A DNA stretch of 64,000 nt from positions 62,001 through 126,000 of the forward strand of contig JAKVPA010000003.1 in assembly GCA_022482495.1 (NCBI GenBank), read 5' to 3'. The DNA is from Sphaerochaeta sp. (GTDB taxonomy: Bacteria; Spirochaetota; Spirochaetia; Sphaerochaetales; Sphaerochaetaceae). The notes under the pieces were generated by a model. It saw only the letters and a list, made by a program, of their open reading frames with translations, made no database searches and was not told the DNA's origin. A program made the position numbers and the translations under genes. Within the stretch, counting starts at the first letter, position 1. Every line of letters begins with the position of its first letter. This document shows, one piece after another, positions 37,156 to 46,020 of the stretch.

Positions 37156-38451
37156 CTATTTCACCAACGAACTGACATCCTCGCCGGTACGAGCCCGGAG
37201 CGTGACGGTAAGTACTTTGGTCTCCCCCTTCCTGTTGATGGTGACCTTTACCTTATCACCTTCACGCGTGTTAAGCAACGCCAGGTAGAAATCGTTCAGG
37301 CCGGTGATCTGCATGTCGCCAATGGCGGTGATCACATCGCCACCCAGGTACATGACGGAAGAACCGTACTTCACCTGCTCCTTGCCACCGAGAATCCCCG
37401 CCTTCTCCGCTTCCCCGCCACGTTGCACCTGGCTGACCAGAACTCCCTGGGTGACGGTGAGATTGGCGTAGTCCGCCAACGCTTTGGTCAGCTGGACCGG
37501 TACGATGTCCATCCAGCCCCGACGGACGGCGCCGTATTTGATCAAATCAGGGATCAAGGAGACGGCCGTGTCGATCGGAATGGCGAAGCTGATGCCTTGG
37601 CTTGACCCGGTAACCGAATAAATCGAGCTGGAAATGCCAATGACCTCTCCTTTTCCGTTGAGCAGCGGTCCGCCGCTGTTGCCCGGATTGATGGACGCGT
37701 CCGTCTGAATGGCGTTCATGATGATCCGTCCCGCTTCCGTCTTTACCGGCCGGTTCAGCCCGCTGACCACCCCGGTGGTCATGGCGCGTTCATACCCGAA
37801 CGGATTGCCGATGGCGATAACCTTCTGCCCCACCTTGAGGTCTTCACTGGTCCCCAGTTTCACCGGCTTCAACGGGGTGTTCTTGTCTACGTTGATCTTG
37901 ATCACCGCAAGGTCATCCTCTTTATCCAATCCCACCAGTTTCCCGTTGAACTGCTTCTGGTCGGAAAGCCCGACGATGACATTGGTGGCGCCTTCCACCA
38001 CGTGGGCGTTGGTCAGAATGTATCCATCCCGCGAGATGACAAATCCGCTTCCCGTTCCTTGGGATGGCAGTACTTCCATGTAGGCGCTTGCCGACGGGAC
38101 GGCTGCGGTCGTGGTGATGTATACCACACTGGGGCTGACATCCTGGTACACCCGGATGTTCTGCATCTCATCAAAACTGTACTGCCAGTCGGCGTTGTCC
38201 CCGGCAAGGACGGTCAGGCCATCGTCTCCGTACAGGATCTGGTTGACATGCAGGTCGGCGAGATCGAACAACGCCTGTTCGCCTTCCGTATCCACCACGG
38301 TTTTCAAGGTCTTTTTCAGTTCCTCACGTTGCTTGTCCCGCGCGATGGACCGTGTCCATCGCACCAACAACGAGGCGACAACGATGGCAGCCACCACCAC
38401 GAGGAACTCCACCAACAGGCGTCGTATCCTACGTTTTGTCGCTTTCAGCAT
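37156..38451 (-). CDS. HtrA/DegQ-type serine protease with one PDZ domain
   Basis: 431 residues from ATG 38451 (MLKATKRRIRRLLVEF), giving an N-terminal membrane anchor; the longer frame overlaps the upstream gene. The trypsin-like triad is His in LTNAHVVEG, Asp in DDLAVIKIN and Ser in NPGNSGGPLL. A single PDZ domain follows (VLVSQVQRGGEAEKAGI through LNDFYLALLNTREG), where classical DegP has two. This matches the membrane-anchored DegS or DegQ-short type that handles misfolded envelope proteins. Its start overlaps the PfkB-like gene by 23 bases, and uvrB follows three bases after its stop. Confidence 0.92.
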   Translation of the reverse strand: MLKATKRRIRRLLVEFLVVVAAIVVASLLVRWTRSIARDKQREELKKTLKTVVDTEGEQALFDLADLHVNQILYGDDGLTVLAGDNADWQYSFDEMQNIRVYQDVSPSVVYITTTAAVPSASAYMEVLPSQGTGSGFVISRDGYILTNAHVVEGATNVIVGLSDQKQFNGKLVGLDKEDDLAVIKINVDKNTPLKPVKLGTSEDLKVGQKVIAIGNPFGYERAMTTGVVSGLNRPVKTEAGRIIMNAIQTDASINPGNSGGPLLNGKGEVIGISSSIYSVTGSSQGISFAIPIDTAVSLIPDLIKYGAVRRGWMDIVPVQLTKALADYANLTVTQGVLVSQVQRGGEAEKAGILGGKEQVKYGSSVMYLGGDVITAIGDMQITGLNDFYLALLNTREGDKVKVTINRKGETKVLTVTLRARTGEDVSSLVK

Positions 38452-39202
38452 GGGCGGCCTCCGACAACGCCTGGGCGATGACCCGTTCGTCCCAGAAGAA
38501 CGACGGCTCCTGACCATCACCCCCGAACACACCAGCCTGATGCAACGCGGCAAGCAAGGCCCCCGCATAGGCGTGACGATCACGCGGGGCCTCAGAGGTC
38601 ACGACGGTGCCATCAGGGGCGTGCCAGATTCCGTTGAGGATCACATGGGCGCCACACTGGCGCTGGATATCCTGCCACCCCATGCCCCAAACCTCCGAAT
38701 CCTCATCCCAGAGGATCAAGGCATCCGCCTCCTCGGCGGCTTGGGACAGGCACGTTCTTACCCACACGGGGTCATCCACGCCACCAGCAGGCAGATTCGG
38801 TTCCAACACCACCGACGGATGGGGAGCGTAGCGACGGACGGCCGAGAGCATCGGCTTCGCGGAGGATTCCGTCCAAAGCGGAACGCCTCCCATCAAAATC
38901 ACACGGACATCCGTGTTCACCCGTAACGCGGAAAGCAATTTCTCCTCGTCAATACAGAGTGGCGCCGTTCCTTCCACATGCCCAGGAGTCATGGAAGGAG
39001 CCGGATTATCGCACAGGTCTGGGTCAAACAGGATGCACAGATCCACCAGTTTTTCCAACATGGCCTGTCCTTGCGGATCAAAGGAAATGGGAGAAAACAA
39101 CGCCACGGGCGCACCAGCATTCACCGCGGAAACGGCTGTCTCCCAGCCCACGCCGGAAAACCCATTTGGTTCTGCAATCACTTCACCCATCGCGACAATC
39201 AT
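38429..39202 (-). CDS. PfkB/ribokinase-fold protein, probably catalytically degenerate
   Basis: 257 residues behind GAGGAGAGG. The sequence order resembles a PfkB sugar kinase: GEVIAEPNGFSGVGWETAVSA near the start (in place of GELLIDF...GGAPANVA), SFDPQGQAMLEKL, VILMGGVPLWT, SVVLEPNLPAGG (cf. DPNLR) and LILWDEDSEVWGM. The catalytic GAGD motif near the end is missing: the corresponding stretch reads PRDRHAYAGALLAALHQAG. The lid region also appears shortened, as the protein is about 50 residues below the usual size. I infer a pseudo-kinase or a sugar-binding regulator. It overlaps htrA by 23 bases and follows the HD gene by ten. Confidence 0.6.
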   Translation of the reverse strand: MIVAMGEVIAEPNGFSGVGWETAVSAVNAGAPVALFSPISFDPQGQAMLEKLVDLCILFDPDLCDNPAPSMTPGHVEGTAPLCIDEEKLLSALRVNTDVRVILMGGVPLWTESSAKPMLSAVRRYAPHPSVVLEPNLPAGGVDDPVWVRTCLSQAAEEADALILWDEDSEVWGMGWQDIQRQCGAHVILNGIWHAPDGTVVTSEAPRDRHAYAGALLAALHQAGVFGGDGQEPSFFWDERVIAQALSEAAHAESDKT

Positions 39203-39212
39203 GTTCCTCTCC

Positions 39213-40019
39213 TCACAGATACTGCTTCTTCGGTTGTCCCGTCACCCAGGCGTACACCTCCACCAACCCTTTGTCAGGGCTCATGGCGATCTTCTGCAGC
39301 AACACTTCCTCGATCTGGAAGAACCCCACGTCACTGGACATCTCCACCTCGATCTTGATGGGATGCGACTCCCCTTTGCCGATGGTCACCCGCTCGATGG
39401 CCTTGGAACTGTACTTGTGGATATCGCCCACTTTCGCCTCGGTGTTGAGGATCAACGGGATGCGGGCACGCCCCTTCTCCATATCGCAGCCGTCGGCAAT
39501 GAGGATCAGGCCGGCTTCCACGCTGTGGATCTTCTTGGAAGCCATGTGGCCGAGGATTCCCTCCGTCGCGATGGAAAGGATTGCAATCTTTTCCTGTGGG
39601 TTGGAAGGGATCAAACCATCCAGAATCCGCTGCATGATGGGCCGGGCGATCATGCAACTCATCGTCTCATGATCCGTCCGGGAGACGGTCATTCCCAGGT
39701 CGTGAAGGAACGAAGCAAGCAACACGCCGCAGACGGAATCATCAAACGTCCCGCCTTCTTCTTTTTCCAAACTGGTTTTCACACCACTCTCGTGAAGGAT
39801 CTTCAGCATCACCAGGCTGTTGATGGCAACCTGGCGCATGTGCACCGGGCCATGGTCGTTGTATCCCAGCCGTTTGATGGAGACTTCGTTGGCGTACTCC
39901 TGCAGATACTGGATCTCTTGATCGGCGATCAACGCCAACCCTATCGTATGGCTCAGTTCCTTGGGATCGAGCATGGACATCAAATGCTGTTCAAGTGTGA
40001 TTTCTTTTGGTGATTTCAT
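39213..40019 (-). CDS. HD-domain phosphohydrolase
   Basis: 268 residues from ATG 40019 (MKSPKEITLEQHLMSMLDPK). The metal ligands of an HD domain are visible: His in YNDHGPVHMRQVAINS, the HD doublet in LLASFLHDLGMTVSR, a further His in DHETMSC, and Asp in LILIADGCDMEKGRAR. The family hydrolyses phosphomonoesters or cyclic nucleotides; the substrate is not evident. A C-terminal domain of about 100 residues (GESHPIKIEVEMSSDVG, EEVLLQKIAMSPDKG) has no name I recognise. It heads the minus-strand operon that runs through PfkB-like, htrA and uvrB. Confidence 0.85.
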   Translation of the reverse strand: MKSPKEITLEQHLMSMLDPKELSHTIGLALIADQEIQYLQEYANEVSIKRLGYNDHGPVHMRQVAINSLVMLKILHESGVKTSLEKEEGGTFDDSVCGVLLASFLHDLGMTVSRTDHETMSCMIARPIMQRILDGLIPSNPQEKIAILSIATEGILGHMASKKIHSVEAGLILIADGCDMEKGRARIPLILNTEAKVGDIHKYSSKAIERVTIGKGESHPIKIEVEMSSDVGFFQIEEVLLQKIAMSPDKGLVEVYAWVTGQPKKQYL

Positions 40020-40098
40020 ATACCCATACAATACACAGGAATGGCGCAACAGGAAAGAGGCAGTAGCACTGCGGGAAAGAAACCGTTACAATACGCGT

Positions 40099-40626
40099 AT
40101 GGCAAAACTGACAATGCGCAGTCTGAAGTGGCTGGGAAAACCGGAAACATGGCACAAGGATTACCGTTCCCTGTCCCTGACCGTCGATCCCGGCACCACC
40201 TACCCCGGGCGGAACGCAAGCATCCTTGCCGTTTCTGACCAGAATCTGGCGGCCACGGTGCTTCTTTCCATCGCCCCCTCGGGTGGGGAATGCGGGATGC
40301 TGGTGTTCCAGACGGACCAAAGCCAGATTGCCGCGGGAGCTCATCAGAATGGCTTTCTCATCCATTCCATGGTGATGGGATATCTTACCGAAACACACGT
40401 ATCCTGCCCGATGAATGGACGAAAGGATATCTGGATGCGCCTGGAACGAAACGAAGACCAATTCAAGATCAGCTACAGCTTTTCAGGAGAGACGTTCATC
40501 CCCCTCGTGACCTCCCGCCTTCCCGGAGCGGAGAGCAGCTTCAGCTTCGGGTTTTACTTCGCCAACGCGACAAAGGTCCCTTTCTCCGCGGAATGCGGTG
40601 AATTCCACGTTGTGCCGCTTTCGTAA
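40099..40626 (+). CDS. DUF1349 family (concanavalin-like fold) protein
   Basis: 175 residues from ATG 40099 (MAKLTMRSLKWLGKPETW). The pattern of beta-strands matches DUF1349: SLSLTVDPGTTYPG, SGGECGMLVFQ, HSMVMGYLTETHVSC, IWMRLERNEDQFKISYSF and SFSFGFYFANATK. The family has a jelly-roll fold related to laminin-G or concanavalin lectins and is often linked to sugar metabolism. There is no signal peptide, so it is cytoplasmic. It stands alone, divergent from the HD gene and 73 bases before glnS. Confidence 0.75.
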   Translation: MAKLTMRSLKWLGKPETWHKDYRSLSLTVDPGTTYPGRNASILAVSDQNLAATVLLSIAPSGGECGMLVFQTDQSQIAAGAHQNGFLIHSMVMGYLTETHVSCPMNGRKDIWMRLERNEDQFKISYSFSGETFIPLVTSRLPGAESSFSFGFYFANATKVPFSAECGEFHVVPLS

Positions 40627-40699
40627 AGCGCAACATCGTGGTACTATCAATGCATCTTTTTCGAACGTCCCTTTGGAAGGACGAAAGGAAGGTTTTGGT

Positions 40700-42412
40700 A
40701 TGGATGAAACGACGCTGAAGAAAGACGAGGGAGCGCCCGCGAATTTTTTGGAGAAGATCATCGAGGATGATCTGGCCAACGGGAGGGTACCGAACAACAC
40801 CATTGTCACCCGTTTCCCTCCGGAGCCCAACGGATATCTGCACATCGGGCACATCAAGTCGATCTGCATCAACTTCGGACTGGCGGAGAAGTACCATGGG
40901 ATCTGCCACCTCCGGCTGGATGACACCAACCCGGAGAAAGAGAACATGGAGTACATCGAGTCCATCAAAAAGGACATCCACTGGCTGGGGTTCGATTGGG
41001 GAAAACACGAGTACTACGCGTCGGATTACTACCAACAGCTGTATGAGATCGCTCTTCGGTTGATCAAGGAAGGCAAAGCGTACGTGGACAGCCTCAGCCC
41101 GGAGCTGGTCAAGGAATACCGCGGCACACTCACTGAACCGGGCAAGAACAGCCCGGACCGTGACCGCCCGATCGAAGAGAACCTCCGTTTGTTCCAGGAA
41201 ATGAAGGACGGCAAATATCCCGAGGGGAAATACATCCTTCGGGCGAAGATCGACATGGCCAGCCCGAACATCAATCTCCGAGACCCGACGCTGTACCGGA
41301 TCAAATATGCCACCCATCCCAGGACGGGCAACACGTGGTGCGTCTATCCGATGTACGACTTCACCCATCCGATCAGTGACGCCATCGAAGGCATCACCCA
41401 TTCGATCTGCACGCTGGAGTTCGAGGATCATCGTCCCGCTTATGACTGGGCGACTTCCATCGACGGCATCGAGAACACCCCGCACCAGTACGAGTTCGCC
41501 CGCTTGAACGTCAGCTACCTGTTGATGAGCAAGCGGCGGTTGCTCAACCTGGTCAACCTGAAGATCGTCGACGGATGGGACGATCCACGGATGCCCACCA
41601 TCAGTGGAATCCGCAGACGTGGCTACAGCCCGGAGTCGATGAAGGATTTCATCGCCCGTGTGGGTGTGGCCAAAGTCGAGTCAATGGTAGACTATTCCTT
41701 GATGGAATTCTGTGTCCGTGAGGATCTGAACAAGCGCGCCAAGCGTCTGATGGTCGTCCTTGATCCGCTGAAACTGGTCATCGACAACTATCCGGAAGAC
41801 AAGACGGAGTACTTCGACGCGGAAAACAACCCGGAAGTGGAAAACAGCGGGATCCATCCGATTCCGTTCGGCAAGGAACTGTACATCGAGAAGGAAGACT
41901 TCATGGAGCATCCCATCAAAGGGTATCATCGGTTGTATCCCGGCAATGAGATCCGCCTGAAGTACGCCTACTACATCACGGCGACCTCCGTGGAGAAGGA
42001 CAAAGACGGCAACATCGTCTGCGTCCACTGCACCTACGACCCAGAGAGCAGAGGCGGTTCCACGCCGGATGGACGCAAGGTGCGCGGCACTTCCCATTGG
42101 GTTTCGGCAAAGGATGCCGCGGACATCGAGGTCCGTCTGTATGACAAGTTGTTCCTCACCGAATATCCCGGCGAGAAAACAGGCAACTACATGGATGACC
42201 TGAATCCTGACTCCCTGAAGGTCATCCAGTCCAAGGGCGAACCGGAGGTGAAGAATGCCAAAGTCGGTGATTACCTCCAGTTTGTCCGCAACGGGTATTT
42301 CTGCGTGGACTGCAAGGACAGCACTCCGGAACACATGGTGTTCAACCGCACCGTGACGCTGAAGGACAGCTGGGCCAAGCTGAAAGACAAGATGCAGAAC
42401 CAGAACGCGTAA
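40700..42412 (+). CDS. glnS: Glutaminyl-tRNA synthetase
   Basis: 570 residues from ATG 40700, behind AAGGAAGG. The class I signature HIGH is read in FPPEPNGYLHIGHIKSIC, and the KMSKS equivalent in YLLMSKRRLLNLV. Other family blocks are RLDDTNPEKENMEYIESIK, TLEFEDHRPAYDW, GWDDPRMPTISGIRRRGY and the C-terminal anticodon-binding beta-barrels (HPIPFGKELYIEKEDF). The extended C-terminal domains distinguish it from GluRS. It charges tRNA-Gln directly, so this lineage need not use the amidotransferase route for Gln. Confidence 0.97.
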   Translation: MDETTLKKDEGAPANFLEKIIEDDLANGRVPNNTIVTRFPPEPNGYLHIGHIKSICINFGLAEKYHGICHLRLDDTNPEKENMEYIESIKKDIHWLGFDWGKHEYYASDYYQQLYEIALRLIKEGKAYVDSLSPELVKEYRGTLTEPGKNSPDRDRPIEENLRLFQEMKDGKYPEGKYILRAKIDMASPNINLRDPTLYRIKYATHPRTGNTWCVYPMYDFTHPISDAIEGITHSICTLEFEDHRPAYDWATSIDGIENTPHQYEFARLNVSYLLMSKRRLLNLVNLKIVDGWDDPRMPTISGIRRRGYSPESMKDFIARVGVAKVESMVDYSLMEFCVREDLNKRAKRLMVVLDPLKLVIDNYPEDKTEYFDAENNPEVENSGIHPIPFGKELYIEKEDFMEHPIKGYHRLYPGNEIRLKYAYYITATSVEKDKDGNIVCVHCTYDPESRGGSTPDGRKVRGTSHWVSAKDAADIEVRLYDKLFLTEYPGEKTGNYMDDLNPDSLKVIQSKGEPEVKNAKVGDYLQFVRNGYFCVDCKDSTPEHMVFNRTVTLKDSWAKLKDKMQNQNA

Positions 42413-42417
42413 CACTG

Positions 42418-42444
42418 ACGGCGCCCATCACGGGCGCCGTTCTT
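42418..42444. terminator. Terminator between glnS and convergent barrel gene
   Basis: ACGGCGCCC and GGGCGCCGT form a perfect nine-base-pair stem with loop ATCAC, then TTCTTAT. It lies six bases past the glnS stop and may also serve the convergent gene. Confidence 0.8.
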
Positions 42445-44095
42445 ATGTCCGGAACTGTATTTCTCCTCCGACCATCCCCTGGACATCCCACATTCCTTGA
42501 TACGAGACCACGGCAAGATCGGTACGAAACCGCATAGTTCCCCACTTTTTCTCAAACGGGTAGGATGCACCGATCTCCCCGTACCCGGCATACCACGGAT
42601 CCCCTGTCGGAGTTTTGTCCGCACTTTTGTTGGGGGCATATTGGTTTCCCCTGTCATTATGGGCGGAAAACAGAGAAACCTCCCCATGCACCAGGTACAA
42701 TCCTTTCAAAGAAATCTCCCATCCTTCAAACGATTTCCAGGAGAGATCAGCCTCGCCGACAATGGCGTCTCCCCCATAGGGAAACCCAAGATAGGTGAAC
42801 AGAGGGATTTTCTTGTAGTTCACATTCGTCGCGTACCGATGGAAGATCAGGAAATCAACGTTTTGCCTTCGGTACAACCATGGGGTGGTATATGCCCCTT
42901 CCAAGGAAGCGGTCATTACGCCATTCCCCCACCGCGCCGCGTGCCGCACCCCACCAGAGAGCCCCCAAGAGGTGGGTTGCTTCTCGTTTTCCGTAATGGC
43001 TTTCGCCTGGTCAAGACAGAACTGAGTGAACAGTTTCCATCCCGCCACAGGAACCACCTCCAGTTCCAAATGCGCGATTGCGTTGAACACATCCGAAGCG
43101 TTCAGGTTGTGATAGATGAACGCTGGGTTCAGGTACTGCAGTTTCACCTGATCCGTACAATACATGATATTTTCGGAAAGAGCAAAGGAAAACCATCTGA
43201 CCGGTTTCCAATCAAGACGATGGGCGAGAAACAACCGTGTGGGGACCGTGCTGTCCACACTGTTTGCATTGCTGTAGTCCATATCCAACGGCATCAGCAC
43301 AAACGTCATCCCCACCTGATTCCCAAACACGCTGAGTCTCAGGTAATCGGCGCGATCCACATGAGCGTCGAAAATGAAATTTCCGATATGGGACGTTCCC
43401 CATGAAATCTGATCACGGCTGACGGATATCGCAAGATATGGCAGGGCGAACGAAAAGGTGGTGCGTCGTGGCGTATCAATCTCAAGCATGGTGACATTAG
43501 GGAAATTTCCCACGATCTGTTGCTGATACACATACGAGTTTCCTACGGTAAGAATGGATCCATCTGATGCCGGAACCAGCGCACCGATACCGACCCATGG
43601 GGAAGCCAAGGAATCCAAACGCACAAGATCATCTTTGTAGGTCACACGACCCCAACCGTACTCCAGGCCCGTTGACAGGGAGAATCCACCGACCGACACC
43701 CGCAGGAACAAGCTGGCGAATGGCTTACGGCGCGTCCACCCATACACCCACATGCTGTCCGTAGTAAAATCGGTGTTCTGGTGGACGTACAGTTCAGGAG
43801 CGATGGTCAACCCAAGCTGGAATTCTGACGTTGCCTGCTGAAACCGTCGCGCGACCTTTTCATATAAGGGTTTCACCTCGCCAGGGATTTCCTGTTCATC
43901 CAAACGGAGGAACTCATGCTCCGCCTCAACCATCGACCACGGACGCGCTGTAGATGGTCCTGCGGTTCCCACAAGAAGGAACAACCGGTCCATCTGGTCG
44001 TACAAGTCATCCTGCAACGGGATGATGTCACCTGGCGCGGCCCAAAGGGCCGAGGCCAGGAAAAGCATCACCCATACCAATCGCCATCTTTTCAC
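42443..44095 (-). CDS. Wzi-like outer-membrane beta-barrel protein
   Basis: 550 residues starting with GTG at 44095, which overlaps the stop of the upstream gene (ATGTGA). It has a signal peptide (RWRLVWVMLFLASALWA) and then PGDIIPLQDDLYDQMDRLFLL, equivalent to the start of the protein at 5245-6999. Shared landmarks are SRDQISWGTSHIGNFIFDAH, AHRLDWKPVRWF, LQYLNPAFIYHN, DQAKAITENE and YLGFPYGGDAIVG. The C-terminus is GGEIQFRT, less aromatic than its relatives. It is likely a surface-glycan-binding barrel of the Wzi superfamily; the two genes here duplicate the pair near 5-8.8 kb. Confidence 0.68.
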   Translation of the reverse strand: MKRWRLVWVMLFLASALWAAPGDIIPLQDDLYDQMDRLFLLVGTAGPSTARPWSMVEAEHEFLRLDEQEIPGEVKPLYEKVARRFQQATSEFQLGLTIAPELYVHQNTDFTTDSMWVYGWTRRKPFASLFLRVSVGGFSLSTGLEYGWGRVTYKDDLVRLDSLASPWVGIGALVPASDGSILTVGNSYVYQQQIVGNFPNVTMLEIDTPRRTTFSFALPYLAISVSRDQISWGTSHIGNFIFDAHVDRADYLRLSVFGNQVGMTFVLMPLDMDYSNANSVDSTVPTRLFLAHRLDWKPVRWFSFALSENIMYCTDQVKLQYLNPAFIYHNLNASDVFNAIAHLELEVVPVAGWKLFTQFCLDQAKAITENEKQPTSWGLSGGVRHAARWGNGVMTASLEGAYTTPWLYRRQNVDFLIFHRYATNVNYKKIPLFTYLGFPYGGDAIVGEADLSWKSFEGWEISLKGLYLVHGEVSLFSAHNDRGNQYAPNKSADKTPTGDPWYAGYGEIGASYPFEKKWGTMRFRTDLAVVSYQGMWDVQGMVGGEIQFRT

Positions 44096-45907
44096 ATTGA
44101 ATACGACACTCCCAAAGTTATCTGGACATCCTGGATCAACCCATTCGCCGCGATATTCCCAGGATTGACCATCATGATGTAGTCCGTCTGCAGGAATCCG
44201 CTGAAGCCATGTCCGAATTTCATCGCCCCATTGACCCCGGCGACGAACGTATGCCAGACACTATCTCGCGTGGTCGTGGCGCTGGAGTCCTTTTGGTTCC
44301 CCGTCTGGTGATGCGTGGTGGGCGTCGTCTGGTTGACCATTCCCTCCGTATTCACCTGGGTCCACACGGTCCACTTGTCGTGGGTTCCGTGGGCCATGTA
44401 GAACAGGTTCCCGCTTACCGACCAGCGGAACGGAACGGCATACTTGACGTTCAGGTTCCCCACGATGGCATCTCCACCGTACTTGTATCCAAGGAACTGC
44501 TCGTCGTAGTATTCCGTCCCTCCTGCTCCGATCATTTCCCGTACGGCCTACCACGTAGTTGATACCGTATTGTCCCACCTCTTGGTTACGTCCTGTTCCT
44601 CCATTGGATTGCGCGTCGCCATCACGGAGATACAGGTACGGATCGGTGTACGCCCCTTCCAGGTTGAACGACAACGCGCCGTCCCCTACTGTCGTGGTGT
44701 ACGTGCTACCCAGCATGTATCCCATCGCCCCCGGTTCAGCTGCTCGGGTATCGTTTCCGGGAATGGCTTCCCCTGGCAACACCGACTCGTCGATGACCCA
44801 CTGTCCATACAAGTTCCATCCCGGAATCGGGGTGTAATCCATTTCCAGCCCGAGAATCGAATTGGAAAGGGAACGGGTATAGTTGTTATGGTACAGCATG
44901 GCAGGATTCAGTACGGCAAGGTCGATGCGGTTGTCCGCACTCATGTACATCACCCCTTCAGTCAGCGCGATCCCCACATGGTCCCAGAACGTCCTCCACT
45001 CCAAGCGATGGGCGATGAACATGCTGATGCCGTTGAGGAGATGGGACTGTCCATATCCTACTCCCCCCGTTCCATTGGTATACACCCCATTGGCTGAAGT
45101 ATCCGTAGAATCATATTTATAATAATTCTGCGGATGGGGGAACGCCGATACCAGGAAGGTATATTTGAAGTTGTCGTCAAAAGCGGCGATCCGGGCCATG
45201 TTGTGGTATTTGATATGGTCACCTATGATGAAATTACCGGTAGTGCCATTTCCCCAGGAAAGACGGTCACGACCCATTTGGAACGACCAGTGATTCCCGC
45301 CCGCAGAAACAAACGCCCGGAGTGGCATGTTGAAATCAAGCTGCTTCATATCATTCTGGTCAGGCAGAAGAAACGGTGTGTTCGACCAGAACAGGCTGTC
45401 TCCGAATTCTCTTCCATTGGAAAGATGTTTGGTCACACCAAAGGAGAAATCGAAGTATCCATAGAAATTGTTTCCGATATGCTCTTCGGAGATCAACTGG
45501 AGGAATGGCTTCTCATTCGCCCATCCTCGTATCCAATTGTCTCTTCCTTGGAAGTAAGACGAATCAGAATTGGTATTGAGATACATCTCTTCGTTCACCG
45601 CAAGATGGCCGGAGAACACCGGAGAGGACGCATCACCCGTGATGGTGTTCCGAACCTGGGTATACCATTCCTTTTCCGTGGAGTTCAACGACGCCTCATT
45701 GATGCGTTCCAGCATTGCCATCAGTTCCGATCCGCTATACGGACCGGAAGATGAAGGCAAAGCAAGACCTTGGATACGGTACAAATCCACGATTACCTTG
45801 TAGGAAGGATCATCGATGGGATAGATTTTCTCAAAGTTTGACCTTGCTCCAAGGGCCAACGTCAAGGACAAGACGACACATATACCCAATGCACACTTTT
45901 TCCTCAT
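44092..45907 (-). CDS. Wzi-like outer-membrane beta-barrel protein (one frame break)
   Basis: From ATG 45907 (MRKKCALGICVVLSLTLALGA, signal peptide). It has the same architecture as the neighbour: YPIDDPSYKVIVDLYRIQGL, NHWSFQMGRDRLSWGNGTTG, AHRLEWRTFWDHVG, LAVLNPAMLYHNNYT and FNLEGAYTDPYLYL. The frame breaks near 44535 at an AAA run; removing one A gives NYVVGRTGMIGAGGTEYYD and continues through GYKYGGDAIVGN to the barrel end GVSYSM. The repaired length is about 605 residues. The stop overlaps the start of the next Wzi-like gene, so the pair is coupled. Confidence 0.68.
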
Positions 45908-45938
45908 ACAAACCACCATCTTTGTTTTTGTAATCCTG

Positions 45939-45967
45939 AGTATACAGTATACACCTTTTCAGGAAAA
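45939..45967 (-). promoter_or_regulatory. Candidate promoter of the Wzi-like pair
   Basis: On the minus strand TTTTCC (45967-45962) and TATACT (45944-45939) are 17 bases apart. The -10 lies in a short direct/inverted repeat GTATACAGTATAC, which could be an operator. The -35 is weak. Confidence 0.35.
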
Positions 45968-46020
45968 CTCGTATTCTCTTTACCCTTGCCGTCCCCCATT
46001 CTCTCCGGTATCATGTCGGC

